Part shown: one piece after another, positions 11,350 to 24,480 of the stretch | Layout: the number at the start of each line of letters is the position of its first letter | How positions within the stretch are numbered: position 1 is the first letter of the stretch | Source: Cinnamomum chago | Lineage: Eukaryota; Streptophyta; Magnoliopsida; Laurales; Lauraceae | Assembly (NCBI GenBank): GCA_038049695.1 | Contig: CP142452.1 | Location: forward strand, 48,256,501-48,320,500 | DNA: 64,000 nucleotides | Direction of reading: 5' to 3' | The notes under the pieces: model-generated | Databases searched by the model: none | Told to the model about the DNA's origin: nothing | The model's input: the letters and a program-made list of their open reading frames with translations, nothing else | Made by a program: the position numbers and the translations under genes

Positions 11350-14300
11350 CTAGGTGGCTTCCTTTGGCTCGTGATTTTCCCAAAGTACCTTGACCCAATG
11401 AATAGTCCGGTTTCTCAATTCTTGCTCCTTGGTATCAATGATCTTGATCGATCTTTCTACATACGAGGCATCTTCCCGAATCTCCAAAGGCTCATGCTGT
11501 ATAATGTGTACAGGGCTAGAGACATATTTCTTGAGCATAGAAACATGAAAAACATTGTGTATCCCGGAGAGTTCCGACGGTAATGGAAGCCTATAAGCAA
11601 CATCTCCAATCTTGTTCAAAATCTCATACGGACCAATAAACCTTCTAGACAATTTGCCCTTCTGTCCGAACCTTATAGTCCCTCTAGCTGGTGAGATCTT
11701 CAAGAACACCTTGTCACCCACCTGAAACTGCAATTCTCTTTGGCGAGTATCTGCATAACTCTTCTGCCTACTTCGGGCGATCTTTAAACGTTCCTGAATC
11801 AGCTTGACCTTGTCACTTGTCTCTCCAACTATCGTCGGTCCATGAAAACTACGTTCACCGACTTCTTCCCAGCAAACTGGAGTTCTGCATCTTCTACCAT
11901 AAAGTGCCTCAAAAGGTGCCATACCGATGCTAGAGTGGTAACTATTGTTATAAGCAAATTCACAAAGAGGTAAGCACTCATCCCACTGAATCTTGAAATC
12001 CAATACACAAGCACGCAACATGTCTTCGAGAGTCTGTCTCATCCTTTCTGACTGACCATCGGTCTGAGGATGATAAGTTGTGCTGAACTGAAGTTTGGTA
12101 CCCATCGACTCATGAAGAGTCTTCCAAAACTTTGAAACAAACCTACTGTCTCTGTCTGAAGTAATGGAGACGGGCTGGCCATGTTTACTAACAATCTCAT
12201 CAACAAATAACTTTGCAAGCGGTGCCATGTGCATCGTATTCCCTGTCTTCATCGGAATGAAATGAGCAGACTTTGTCAGCCGATCTACAATAATCCAAAT
12301 TGCGTTATTTCCCTTCTTGGTATTCGGCAAACCGGAAACGAAATCCATGGTGATGTGCTCCCATTTCCACTCCGGAATCTCCAAAGGCTGTAACAAACCT
12401 GGAGGCTTCTGATGCTTTGCCTTAATCAACTGACAAGTTAGACAATGAGGCACAAAAGCTGCTATCTCTCTCTTCATGTTGTTCCACCAAAAGTCTATTC
12501 TTCAAATTGTGGTACATCTTCGTGCTGCCCGGATGCATAGAATATCTCGTGCTGTGAGCTTCATTCATTATTTCACTCTTCAAATCATCCACATTTGGCA
12601 CACACAACCAGTCACGAAAATACAATATTCCATTCACCATCTTGAAGTCTGGACGTTCTGTAATATGTTCCACTATCTTTGCCAAGTCTGGGTCTTGCAA
12701 CTGATTTTCCTTGATCTTCTGGATGAAGGTAGGTTCTGATACTGTCATGTTTGCTAACATCGCACCCAATCTCAGGGTTTGCAACTCTACACCCAACTCT
12801 TCAAACTGCTGTAAGACACCCATTCCTCTCAAATTGGCCATGACTACTGATTTTCTGCTCAAAGCATCTGCTACCACATTCACTTTGCCTGGATGATATT
12901 TGATTGGAAAGTCATAATCTTTGATATACTCCATCCACCTTCTCTGTCACATATTCAAATCCTTCTGCGAGAACATATACTGTAAACTTCTGTGATCTGA
13001 GTGGACCTTAAATTTCTCTCCATAGAGATAGTGTCTCCACATCTTCAACGCGAAAACAACTGCTGCCAACTCCAAGTCGTGAGTCGCATAATTCTTCTCA
13101 TGGTCCTTCAATTGTCTCGAGCCATAAGCAATCACGTTGCCATCTTGCATCAATACACAACCCAGTCCCACATTCGAAGCATCTGTATAAACAATAAATC
13201 CGCCATTGTCCGATGGTAATGTAAGGATTGGGGCTGTGGTTAACCTTCCTTTCAACTCTTGAAACCTGATTTCACACTGATCGGTCCAAACAAATGGGAC
13301 ATTCTTCCTAGTCAATTTTGTCAACGGGGCTGCAATGGACGAAAAACCTTGGACAAATCTTCTGTAATAGCCTGCTAACCCCAAAAAACTTCTAATTTCT
13401 GTCACACTGCTTGGCCTTGCCCAACTAACAACTGCCTCTATCTTGGCTGGATCAACTGCTAAACCTTCTCTGGAGATGATATGGCCTAGAAAAGCAACTT
13501 GCTCTAACCAGAATTCACACTTACTGAGTTTTGCATATAACTGGTTGTCCCTCAAGAGCTGCAACGCTGTCCTCAAATGTTCTTCATCCTCCTTCTTACT
13601 CTTGGAATACACAAGGACATCATCAATAAATACTACTGTGGAGTGGTCCAAATAGGGTGCAAAGACCTTGTTCATCAGAGCCATAAAGACTACGGGTGCA
13701 TTGGTCAAACCAAAGGGCATCACTAAGAACTCATAGTGCCCATATCTTGTTCTAAAGGCTGTCTTCTGAACATCTGAGTCTCTAACTCTCAACTGATGGT
13801 ACCCTGACCTCAAGTCTATCTTGAAAAAATAGGTTGCTCCTTACAATTGGTCAAACAATTCTTCTATCCTTGGCAATGGATACTTGTTCTTCACAGTCAC
13901 ATGATTCAACTTCCTGTAGTCGATGCACATTCTCAAACTCCCATCCTTCTTTTTCACAAATAACACCGGTGCTCCCCACGGTGAAACACTTGGCCTAATA
14001 AAGCCTTTGCTCAACAAATCCTGCAATTGGAGCTTTTGCTCACCCATTTCTGCTGGAGCCATCCTGTACGGTGCAATCGAGATCGGAGTTGTCCCTGGAA
14101 GGAGCTCAATTGTGAACTCAACTTCTCTAATTGGTGGTAAACCCGGGATTTCTTCTGGAAAAACATCCGGAAATTCACACACAATGGGGATATCCTCCAC
14201 CCCTTGGGACTGTTTATCCTCCGTGATAAACGTAGTAAATGCCTGGCACCCACTCTGAACTAATCTGCTTGCCTTCAAGACTGAAATAAACCCTACCTGC

Positions 14301-14735
14301 GTTTTTCTCCTGTTCCCCTGAAATATCAATTCTGCCAATGGCCCTTGGAATCTGAATGTGATGGTCTTACTAAAACAATCCATAGTGGCATGATATGCTT
14401 CTAACCAATCCATGCCTAAAATGACATCAAAATCATGCATGTCCAAAACTGTGAGGTTGGCCGGTAGATTAACATCTCCTAACAAAATTGTACAGTTAGG
14501 GTAATGGGTTCTACACAACTTGTTTCCCTACTGGAGTGGTAACTACTAAAATGTAATCCAACTCACTACATGGTGCATCAATCAACTTAGCAAAACTAGG
14601 AGATGCAAAGGAATGTGTGGATCCAGGATCAAATAAAATCTGGGCTTCTACCCCACAGACAAGAAGTTTACCTTCTACCACGTCTCCTGCAACTTCAGCA
14701 TCTGCACGGTTGAGATAGTACAAACGTCCATGCAT
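11350..14735 (-). pseudogene. pol: gypsy1 pol (protease-RT-RNase H-integrase), disabled
   Basis: This is the Ty3/gypsy enzyme region, in the order protease, reverse transcriptase, RNase H, integrase. Visible landmarks are a protease-like FDPGSTHSF near 14630, the RT box [11 protein letters not shown] near 13624, RNase [10 protein letters not shown], the integrase zinc-finger cysteines CLTC and the core residues D (HITMDF, near 12345), D (SITSDRD) and E (GQSERM). After the integrase come the FHVSMLKKYV stretch and part of a chromodomain, a layout typical of Tekay/Del chromoviruses. Breaks: a 2-base loss near 14513, TAA near 13842, TGA near 12948, a frameshift near 12480 and TAG at 11350, which cuts the chromodomain just after EAT. 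It cannot encode working enzymes. Confidence 0.95.
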
Positions 14736-14828
14736 CTATAGTCTATTTGGTACTTGATTCTGCCTTCCTTGGCCATGCCTATTCTGCTGTGGAGGACGAG
14801 CGTTCTGATTCTGTGCTGGTTGCCTAGC

Positions 14829-15947
14829 CTATTGCTGTTGCTGCTGGGGTGGTCTGACTTGATTCAGAACTGGTGCTTGGTTTTGAGGAGCTACTTGTCT
14901 CTGCTGCTGGTTTTTGTTCCCTTGATTCTGAAGTAATGGGCAATCGTTGATTGCATGGTTCATAGCCCCACACTTGAAACAGGCACCCATGGCCTTACGA
15001 CATTCATGTGTTTCATGATTATTGCCACAATGTCCACACCCTTGCCTCACTTGGCCTTGTTCTTGCCTTGGCTTCTTGCTCTGTTGTTGCCTCTGATTCT
15101 GCTGCTGATAGTGCTGCTTCCTGTCCTGAACAATCATGTTGTTAATATCTTCAAATGTATATGCCCGCTTGACTGCCTCATCATATGCAGCTGGTGGGAC
15201 TACTCCTATGACATTTCTCATGATGATCGGGTTCAACCCTTCCAAAAACCTTGTTATCTTCTTCCTTTCAGTGTCAATCAACTCGGTAGCATATCTAGCC
15301 AATCTTTCAAACTTGGTGACATAATCTAGCACCGTCATGCTACCTTGCTTGAGCTGCTGAAATTCGATGGCCTTCTGCCTCTTGACATAAGAGGGAATGT
15401 ATTTATCTTGAAACTGTGTCTTGAATGCTGCCCATGCCTCCTCGTCAGCCATCACTGCATACGGGTCCTTGACTGTTTGCCACCACCTATCTGCAAGTCC
15501 ATAGAATAGTGAAGCTGTGAGATTGACCTTTTGTATTCCCGTGTACATAAAGACATCGAAGATTTTCTCCGTATTGACTAGCCAGTCATCTGCCACCAAC
15601 GGGTCCTTATTGCCCGAAAATTCCTTGGGTGCTCTCTTCCTAAACTTCTCAAATAAAGCATTAGGGTCAGGATCCCTATTTTGAATAACAATCTGTGGAC
15701 CCACGGGTGGTACTACGTTCCTGTTCTGAACTACTTCCAAGAGTTGCCTCTGAACTTGTGCCATTTCATCATCCTTCTTTGCTAACTGTTCTTGAAATCT
15801 TGCTTGGTTTTCATTAGCTTGCCTTTGTTGCGCTATCATTGCTTGCATAAGTTCCCGAAACTGTGTGGCTGTCGGTGTCTCAGATGCATCTGACTCATTC
15901 TGCTGACTGCCTGAAGCATGATGATTTGGAGCTTTTCTTGGAGGCAT
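14829..15947 (-). pseudogene. gag: gypsy1 gag, capsid-nucleocapsid
   Basis: Start chosen at MPPRKAPNHH (15947), 145 bases inside the primer site, because gypsy2 gag begins the same way (MPPRKRP). The 372 codons include a glutamine-rich, coiled-coil-like part (about 30-75), a retrotransposon gag core (about 100-260, with ASLFYGLADRWW) and a CX2CX4HX4C zinc knuckle, CFKCGAMNHAINDC (323-336). A second, less regular Cys/His cluster precedes it. Gag would package the RNA in cytoplasmic particles. It ends at TAG within a glutamine run; gypsy3 is open at the matching codon, so this stop is probably a mutation in one gag-pol frame. Confidence 0.93.
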
Positions 15948-16092
15948 ATTGCCGTAAAACAAAGAGTTAGTACACAATAATCATGGTACAAGGGTTTCTA
16001 AGGTCCTATACCAACGAATCTATCGAACTCACGAATCCTCGCCACGTTCCTAAGACCTTTCTAGTTTCTTTTAAGTGCCTGAAACATGTCCC

Positions 16093-16104
16093 GCTCTGAT
16101 ACCA
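16093..16104 (-). other. gypsy1 primer binding site
   Basis: The minus strand reads TGGTATCAGAGC, the usual plant sequence complementary to the 3' end of initiator tRNA-Met. It lies four bases from the end of the 5' LTR. It marks the inner LTR boundary and the direction of the element. Confidence 0.95.
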
Positions 16105-16108
16105 GTTC

Positions 16109-18924
16109 TGTTGCGACCCCGGAACGGATCCCGGGCCTGCGACGTGCGTTGTGTTATTGTTTGCATTGGAGATATACTTTCCCACAGGTTCCCGCGGTGA
16201 GGATTCCCAAAGACACGCGGAATCTGACTCACACGATCAAATATGCGGAAGCGTGTAGCAAAACACATCAAGATGAGCACAAATAAATTTTTAAGTGCTA
16301 AAACAAAATAATCACAAGACATTGTATCAAAGGAAGAAGTTAAAAATGGCATTCCCATAAAAATTCAAGTTATAAGACTAACACGAAAGTAAACTAAGTT
16401 TTTGTTACAACCCATAAGAGGCCAAGAGAGGCCAATACACTTCTCCAAAATAATCAAAAGAAACCCCAAGACAAAAGCTGACGAGACACAAGAACCTGTC
16501 CGACGTCTAGATGACATCGTCGGGCTGCCACTCTCTCACAGGGGTTGGCTCACAAGCCTCCTCCTGACGCTCCTCCTCAAAGGCAACGTCTCCTGCACCT
16601 GGGCACCAACAAACAAGGGTCAAACACAACGGTTTGGCAGGTAATCAATTTAGGTGCAAGCATGAAACAATAAACATTTTATAAACATAAAAGCAAATCC
16701 ATGATTTGAAATACTACAATGACTGAGATACATTTACAAAAATATTTCATTGAGCTGAGATGCTAAAACAAACTAGCATGAGTACATAATATATAATGAA
16801 TAGTCATCATCCATAAAGAGCCTATCCTTTTTCTATCATTTATATAATGAAAAGAGCAAGCACGCACGACAAGCACGATATACATAATATAATCACGACA
16901 CGATTTCCCACAAAGACGGGAATTCCGGCCGCGGAACCGGACACGCACGATGTGTAATAAATACACGACCAGTCTGCAGACAGTCCACATGTTTAAAGAC
17001 CCCCAGACAGTGGATCAAACTGAAAGGGCAGTCCAAGCTCAGTGGTGTTTACTTAATCAATGAATGCACAAAACACGTGAAACACTATCAAAACTTGTCG
17101 AGATAAAAAGGGGGAAGTCACTTATCAAAACACGACGAACACGACTAGCAAAAGGCATAATAAATATGCATAACACGCTTAGGAAGTGATCTCCGTTTTC
17201 TTGAAACAATTCTTCAAAACAAGCTTATATTTGAAATCCAAAACTAGTACACGATCGCACTTATCGTACCAAAACGGAATTCAAACACGAAATCTGACAA
17301 GCATGTGTTAAGGCTGCTAATTGACCTTTGTGTAATTGAGACTCCAATGTCGAAATATATAAGAGTTCGTGTCCCCGAAGTTGGGTTGCATTTCGAAGTT
17401 CCATTTACACAATGTCAAGTCAAAACCCTTAAGATAGTCTAGTTTTTCAACCTTCACGAAAATACACACGAAAATAATTCTTCTTCCTGAATCTGGCAAG
17501 TTCGCTCGAGCGAACTTTATAAGGCGATGACACTTCGCTCGAGCGAGACAGTTCGTTCGAGCGGATAATAAGTGCGCTCGAACGGACAGCTCTCTGTCTT
17601 GCTCCAGATTATAAAGAGGGCAGTTCGCTCGAGCGGACAATAGGGTCGCTCGAGCGGACAACTCTCTGTCTGCGCTCGGACCAAACAGAGGCTTGGTCGC
17701 TCGAGCGGACCAGCTTCTGCCTGAGCTCGCAGAGTGCAGAAACTGCCTTTCTCTTGTACAACCTCCACTACATTTTTCTCCTTCTTCTCATCCATCAATC
17801 ACATACAATCCCTTGAGCCTTCATGCTCACCACGGGTTCATTTATCACCATTTCACACATCCAAATCCAATAAAACATTACCATGAAGCTTGTAAACAAA
17901 TTTAATGCACAATTTCTAAAATACAATGAAATCAAAATACACATGCATCATTTCCTAGAGAGATTACTTGCCTTGCCCAATGCCAACAATCCTTCTCAAG
18001 CACTTCACTCAAGCTATTCCAATGCTACAAGGAAACCCAAGAAAACCACACAAACTCACTCAAAATGGAAACAAAGAACCCATTTTAACAAAAGGGTTTG
18101 AACACATGAAAAACATGATCTTTAAGAACTAAAAAGACCTCATGAATAACATGGATCGAAACTCTTACCTAGAAATAGTCAAACAAGAGGGAAGGAAGGA
18201 AATGAAGAGCTTTCCCAACTTTAGCTTTCAAGAAGAAGATATCAATAGGAAGCTTGAGATGAGTGGAAGAAGGTGATGGTCTTGGAATCTCCATTGGAGT
18301 CTTCTAGCTAGCTCATGCAAGAGGAATGAAGTGGAAGGGAAAAAGGGTTTTCCAGCCCTAGGTAAAGGAAATTGCAGAGATTGGGGAAATGAATGAAGAA
18401 GATGAGAATTGGGGTTTTAAGTGATGATAATGGGTCCCAAATGACTTAACCTTGAGATGACTAAAACATGGTCTTGTGGGCCTCGGATGACTTCGACGAA
18501 GAAGGATAAAACGATCCTCGAAATATCTAGTTTCCAAAAAGTATATTTTTGCCATGGTTTTGAGATCTCAAAAATTGTGTCCAGATTTGTGCAAGAAAGA
18601 CAATTTTACCCTCTTTGGACCAAAACATGGGTTTTTGGGCTTCAAACGTGAATGGGCTTAAAACGAAAGTTGTAACACATAGAAAAATCATTCAAATGAA
18701 ATTAAAATCACCATCACACGGAAACCGATACGACCTGCCCAAGCTTATACGGGCACTCAGGCCTTCCTGAGTGTGTCTGACTAATACTAAACGTTCTCAA
18801 AATTCCCAAAGCTATGTCCAAGACTAAAACTAATTACTTCTAACCCAACGATAACTAAACCCACTTAGAACTAAACACATACTAATCGCACACTAATCGA
18901 GTTGGTCTGGGTCGGGGTCTAACA
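16109..18924 (-). repeat. gypsy1 5' LTR (family A)
   Basis: On the minus strand this 2816-bp LTR starts TGTTAGACCCCGACCC at 18924 and ends GGGGTCGCAACA at 16109, next to the primer site. It is uninterrupted and serves as the reference for the broken 3' LTR. The outer flank is ATGAC (18925-18929); its partner should lie left of the window. The LTR holds the CGCTCGAGCG cluster at 17503-17707 and a mismatched copy of the family inverted repeat at 18492-18522. I see no convincing TATA box. Confidence 0.95.
17503..17707 (-). repeat. CGCTCGAGCG palindrome cluster, gypsy1 5' LTR
   Basis: Perfect CGCTCGAGCG occurs at 17503, 17536, 17626, 17647 and 17698, with imperfect copies at 17554 and 17575. The 3' LTR has only four perfect copies (774, 807, 897, 948): one 21-bp unit around 17638-17658 is absent there. 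Confidence 0.9.
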
Positions 18925-21401
18925 ATGACCCATATCGCATCGTTGCCCCTACTGGTCCTTGGTAATCCAGAAATAAAATCCATGGTAATATGCTCCCACT
19001 TCCATCCTGGGATCTCTAACGGTTGTAACAACCCTAGAGGCCTCTGATGTTCTGCCTTAATCAACCGACAGGGCAATCTCTCTCTTCATATTGTTCCACC
19101 AAAATCTGCCCTGCAAATTCTGATACATCTTTGTGCTGCCTAGATGCATAGAATACTTCGTGTTGTGAGCCTCGGTCATGATGTCATTTCTCAAATCTTC
19201 AATGTTAGGCACACACAGACAATCACGGTAGTACAAAACTCCATCAACAATTCGGAAGTCAGGGCGTTCTGCTATATGCTTTGAAATCTTGGCCAACTTT
19301 GGATCTTACAACCGACTATCCTTGATCTTCTTAATCAAGGAAGGCTCTGACACTGACATGTTAGCTAATAGTACACCCTTCCGTAGTTGTTGTAGGTCTA
19401 TCCTCAACTCTTCAAATTCAAGTGCCACTTAAATTTGCCAATCCTACTGATTTTCTGCTCAAGGCATCGGCAACTACATTAGCTTTTCCTGGGTGATATT
19501 TGATTGGAAAATCATAATCCTTGATATATTCCATCCTTCTTCTCTGCCTCATATTCAATTCTTCATGAGAAAACAAATACTGTAAGCTACGGTGATCGGA
19601 GTGGACTTGGAACTTCTCTCCATAGAGGTAATGTCTCCACATCTTCAATGCAAAGACGACCGCTGCTAACTCAAGATCATGGGTGGCATAATTCTTCTCG
19701 TGGTCTTTCAACTGTCGGGATCCATATGCAACAACTTTTCCTTCTTGCATCAACACGCAACCGAGTCTAACATTCGAAGCATCGGTAAAAATGGTAAAAC
19801 CGCCGCTTCTGGATGGTAAAGTAAGGACTAGTAACGTAGTTAATCTCTTTTTCAGCTCTTGGAAACTATCTTCACACTGCTCTGTCCATACATATGGTAC
19901 ATTCTTCCTTGTCAACTTCGTCAATGGTGACGCAATCGACGAAAATCCTTGCACAAACCTCCAATAATAGCCAGCCAATCTCAGAAAGCTTCTAATTTCT
20001 ATCACATCTTTGGCCTTTCCCAATTCACTACTGCTTCAATCTTGGATGGATCTACTGACAATCCTTCTTTGGAGATGATGTGCCCCAAAAATGCTACTTG
20101 TTCCAACCAAAATTCACACTTGTTGAGCTTCGCATACAGCTAGTTCTCTCTCAAAAGATGCAGTGTTATTCTCAAGTGCTCTTCATGCTCTTCTTTGGTC
20201 TTAGAGTACAACAAAATATCATCAATGAATACTACCACAAACTGATCTAGATACTCTGTAAATATCTTGTTCATCAACGCAATGAATACTGCTGGTGCAT
20301 TAGTCAGACCAAATGGCATCACTAGGAACTCATAGTGGTCATATCTTGTCCGGAAAGCTGTTTTCAACACATCTGATTCTCTGACTCTCAGCTGATGGTA
20401 ACCGGATCTCAAATTAATCTTTGAAAAATACGAAACACCTTGTAACTGATCAAACAATTCATTTATCCTTGGCAATGGGTATTTGTTCTTGATGGTTACT
20501 TGATTCAATCTTCCGTAATCTATACACATTCTCATCGAACCATCCTTCTTCTTGACAAACAAGACTAGAGCTCCCCATGGTGAAACACTCGGTCTTACAA
20601 AACCTTTGTCTAACAATTCTTGCAACTAAGTCTTCAACTCTCCCAACTCTGCCAGAGCCATTCTATATGGTGCAATTGAAATCGTAGCTGTCCCTGGTAA
20701 CAATTCGATAATGAAATCGATCTCTCTGATGGGTGGTAAACATGGAATCTCCTCCGAAAAAACATCCGGGAATTCCCAAACAATTGGGATCTCCTCCACC
20801 CCTTGGGACAGTTTATCCTCCGCGATAAACGTCAAATAGGCTTCACATCCACTTTTCAAAAGTCTGTCAGCCTTCAATGCTGAGACAAACCCTGTACGAG
20901 GATTCCTCCTCTCACCTTGAAACAACACTCCTGCTGGTGTCTCATCTAACTTGAAAGTGAGGGTCTTATGGAAACAATCCATTGTGGCATGGTACCCTGC
21001 CAGCCAATCCATCCTTAGGATGACATCGTAATCATACATCTCTAATTAAATGAGGTATGTGGTTAAAACCACTTCTCCTATCTGGACTGTGCAACTAAGA
21101 TAAAAGGTTCTCTACAAATAACTTGTTTACCTACTGGGGTTGCCACAGTCAAAATGAACTCAAGTTCCCTAGCATGCATATCAATCAACTCAGAAAATTC
21201 ATGGGATAAAAATGAATGTGTAGAGACAAGGTCAAATAAAATCCTAGCTTTAATCCCACAAACGAGGAGTACCTTCCACGACATTCCCTGTTGCCTCTGC
21301 ATCAACCCTATTGACCGCATAGATTTGCCCTCGATGCTGTGGCCTATTATGAGCTTGTTGTGGCCTGCCTTGTGGTGCATTTCTATTCTGTTGTGGTGCA
21401 C
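18925..21401 (-). pseudogene. pol: gypsy2 pol, fragmentary and truncated by gypsy1
   Basis: A second Ty3/gypsy pol, clearly related to gypsy1 but separately damaged. Recognisable in order are a degenerate protease (LFDLVSTHSF near 21250), RT (20140-20650, with [11 protein letters not shown]), RNase H (19418-20023, TDASNVRLG) and the integrase start (19057-19296, then [10 protein letters not shown] near 18980). It stops at 18924 where gypsy1 was inserted, so the rest of the integrase and the 3' LTR should lie beyond the left edge. Stops and frameshifts fall near 21250, 21080, 20626, 20140, 20025 and 19420. More diverged than gypsy1, in keeping with being its host. Confidence 0.93.
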
Positions 21402-21574
21402 GTTGATTTTGGTTGTCCCTGCTGATAACGGGCCTGCTGATGTTGCTGTTGTGGTCTATGTTGCTTTTGCTCTGGTGCTTGTTGCTGAAGTGGCCTTGCC
21501 TGATTCTGGACAACTATTGCATTCTGTGGTGGTGCTGGACACTGTGGTCCTTGCTGTTGCTGATTCTGTCTATT

Positions 21575-22633
21575 CTACCTTGGACAGTCTCTCATCTGAT
21601 GGGTCATGGAACCACATCTGAAGCATGCTCCTGTGAGTGTACGACATTCAACACTCACATGATTCTTCCTACAATGGGCACAAACCAATGGATTCTGAGT
21701 GTTTGGTTCCGTCCTCTGCTTCTTGTTTTGATGATTCTTCTGCTGGTAGTTCTGTTGATGAGCTTGTCCTTTGCCTTGAACTCTAAGGATCTTGTTATGA
21801 AAATTCTCAAACTTGTAGGCCCTCTTGACAGCTTCATCGAAAGTTGTAGGTGGTACAACTCCGGTAGCATCTCTCTCAATGAAAGAATTAAGTCCCTCTA
21901 GGAACTTTGCAATCTTCTTCTCAACTGTGTTCACTAACTCCGGAGCATATCTTGACAATCTCTCAAACTCAGTGAGATATTCGAGGACTGTCATGTTCCC
22001 TTACACAAGCTGGTGGAAATCTATTGCCTTCTGTCTCTTGATGTGCGTGGGTACATATTTGTCATGAAACTGCCTCTTGAAGTTTACCCAAGCCACTGCA
22101 TCTGCCATAGTCCGATATTCATCTTTGACTGTCTTCCACCATATGTCTGCTACACCAATAAAGAGAGATGATGGAAGTTTCACTCTATCTCCTCCGGTGC
22201 ACTGGGATATCTCAAAGATGTTCTATGTATGCTCTAGCCAGTCATCTACAGCTAATGGATTCTCTATTCGGAGAAACTCTTTCGGAGCTCTCTTCCGAAA
22301 CCGCTCAAACAATGCATTTGGGTCATGCTGCCTTTGATTAATGACAATCGCGTGTTGGGGTTGAACTGGTTCGGGCCTTCTCTGTAATACCTCTAGCAAT
22401 TGCCTCTGCATCTCTGCCAATTCCCTAGCATGATCTTCATCTTTCTTAAGCATCTGTTCTTGCAATCTAGCTTGATTCTCATTAGCCTGACACTGTTGGT
22501 CAAGCATTGCCTGCATCATTTGTTGGAATTGATTTGGCATGATGTTTTCAACCAGATCTTCCTCAACTGGCTCTGTATGATCACTGTTACTTGTCGAGGG
22601 ATTGTCGTTTATCGGTCGCTTACGAGGTGGCAT
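21575..22633 (-). pseudogene. gag: gypsy2 gag, disabled
   Basis: Start at MPPRKRPIND (22633), matching gypsy1 gag. The coiled-coil-like N-terminus, gag core (SSLFIGVADIWW) and nucleocapsid with CFRCGSMTHQMRDC (CX2CX4HX4C) are all visible. Three in-frame stops interrupt it: TAG near 22224, TAA near 22002 and TAG at 21575. The first two look like C-to-T changes in glutamine codons. A poorly conserved glutamine-rich tail continues in another frame at 21250-21513. Confidence 0.9.
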
Positions 22634-22778
22634 GATGCTGTAAAACAAGTTGTTAGCAAATAATAATGAAATAAGGGTTACAAACTGCTCACACAATACT
22701 AGCTAAAGAAAGATCTAACATATCCTCGCCACGTCCTTAGGATTTCTAGTTTCTTTTATTTTGCTTGAAACACGTCTT

Positions 22779-22790
22779 GCTCTGATACCA
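22779..22790 (-). other. gypsy2 primer binding site
   Basis: The minus strand reads TGGTATCAGAGC, complementary to initiator tRNA-Met, three bases from the end of the 5' LTR at 22794. Confidence 0.95.
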
Positions 22791-22832
22791 GTCTGTCGCG
22801 ACCCCGGACCGGGCCCCGTAGGACTAATCCGG

Positions 22833-24480
22833 GATCTGGACAATAATGTGGTGTGGTGAGTGTACACAATTATTTAATTTCCCACGGGTGTCCGCGGTGA
22901 GGATATCACAACCATATATGAATATTTCTTTTAAGTGCGTAAGCATGTAGCAAATCAAATAGTCAAACCATCTCTAGTCATAAGGACAATAACACATGTA
23001 TAAACATTGTATCAGAATTAGCAATGATCATTAGCATGTTTCCCAAAAGTGAGTTGGAGTTTTAAACAAATGATCATCAAATTACATTCCCAAAAATAGA
23101 GGCCAACAAAGGCCAATGTAAAAAAAATGCCAATCCCCTAAAGAATGGTTAAATGTTTCCTAAAATATCGCGTCTCTCATAGCAACCAATGTCTAAATGA
23201 CATCATCAGTATGCCACTCAACTAGGCGTTGCAGTTCACCGACCGGATCCTCAAGCTCCGCCTCGGGATAGACAACGTCTGGACCTGAGTACCAAAGAGT
23301 GGGTCAAACTCAACGGTTTGGAAAATGGATGAAAAGACAAAACAATTCAATAATAAATACATTTACCTTTAAAAGCATTTAAACCTGTTCGATCAATAAC
23401 TTCATAAAAGAATCAAATCATTTAATGAAAGCATAAGTACAGTGTAAAACATGTATGGGTATCCAAGGAAATCAGGGAAACAAGCAAGATGGCAACCACA
23501 CGAAGCTAAGTCCTCTAACACTAAAGTGACAGAGCAATAACTAGGCACTGATCTCAGTCACTCGAGGTGAGGAGAAACAGTGGATCTTATAAATACATAT
23601 ACATATACTATACATGACCACTGTGGATCGGGTCTGCGGGACGAATCTTGGATCGGGACACTAATGGTGATAATAGTACCACACCATTGATTTAATGCCA
23701 TACATTTATTTAATTTCCCACAGGTGTCCGCGCTGAGGATATCACAACCATATAAGAACCTTTCTATTAAATGCGGAGGCGTGTAGCAAATCAAATATTC
23801 AATCCATCTCAAATCATAAAGATAATAACACCAGTGTAGTACCGTATCAGAATGAGCAATGATCATTAGCATGTTACCCAAAAGTAAGTTAAAGTTTATA
23901 CAAAGATCATTTAATTACATTTCCCAAAAATAGAGGCCAACAAGGCCAATATGACCAAAACACCAATCCCTAAAAGAATGGTTAAAAGTTCTCCCAAAAT
24001 GTTATCTCCCTCTGGCAATCCAATGTCTACATGGCATCATCAGTACGCTACTCAACTAACTGCTGCGGTTCTCCGACCGCCTCCTCATGCTCCTCCTCGG
24101 GATAACCAACAACGGGACCTGAGTACCAAAGAATGGGTCAAACACGACGGTTTAGCAAATAGGTGAAAAGACATAACAATTCACTAATAAATATATTTAC
24201 CTTTAAAAGAATTTAAACCTGTTTAAATAACAATTTCTATAAACGAGATAAAATATTTATTCAAATACAAGTAGGCATTGTAAAACATGTAGGGTAACCA
24301 AGGAAACGGGAAACAAGCAAGATGACAACCACACGAAGCTAAGTCCTCTATCACTAAAGTGATAGAGCAATAACTAGGCATTGATCTCAGTCACTCGAGG
24401 TGAGGAGAAACAGTGGATCTTATAAATACATATACATATACTATACATGACCACGGCAGCGAGTCGGGCATCGGGAACCA
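22833..24480 (-). repeat. about 835-bp direct tandem duplication in LTR B
   Basis: Matching landmarks recur 836 bp apart (TATTTAATTTCCCAC at 22871 and 23707) and 833 bp apart (GGAGAAACAG ending at 23580 and 24413). The junction is near 23640. The two copies differ at several percent of positions, so the duplication is not recent. The solo family B LTR has one copy. Confidence 0.88.

Noticed and set aside
16093..16104. tRNA gene
   Set aside because: Only the 12-base complement of a tRNA 3' end is present; it is a primer binding site, with no cloverleaf around it.
21413..21901. Leucine-rich frames on the plus strand over gypsy2 gag
   Set aside because: They are the complement of glutamine-rich and basic gag codons, which read as leucine-rich in reverse.
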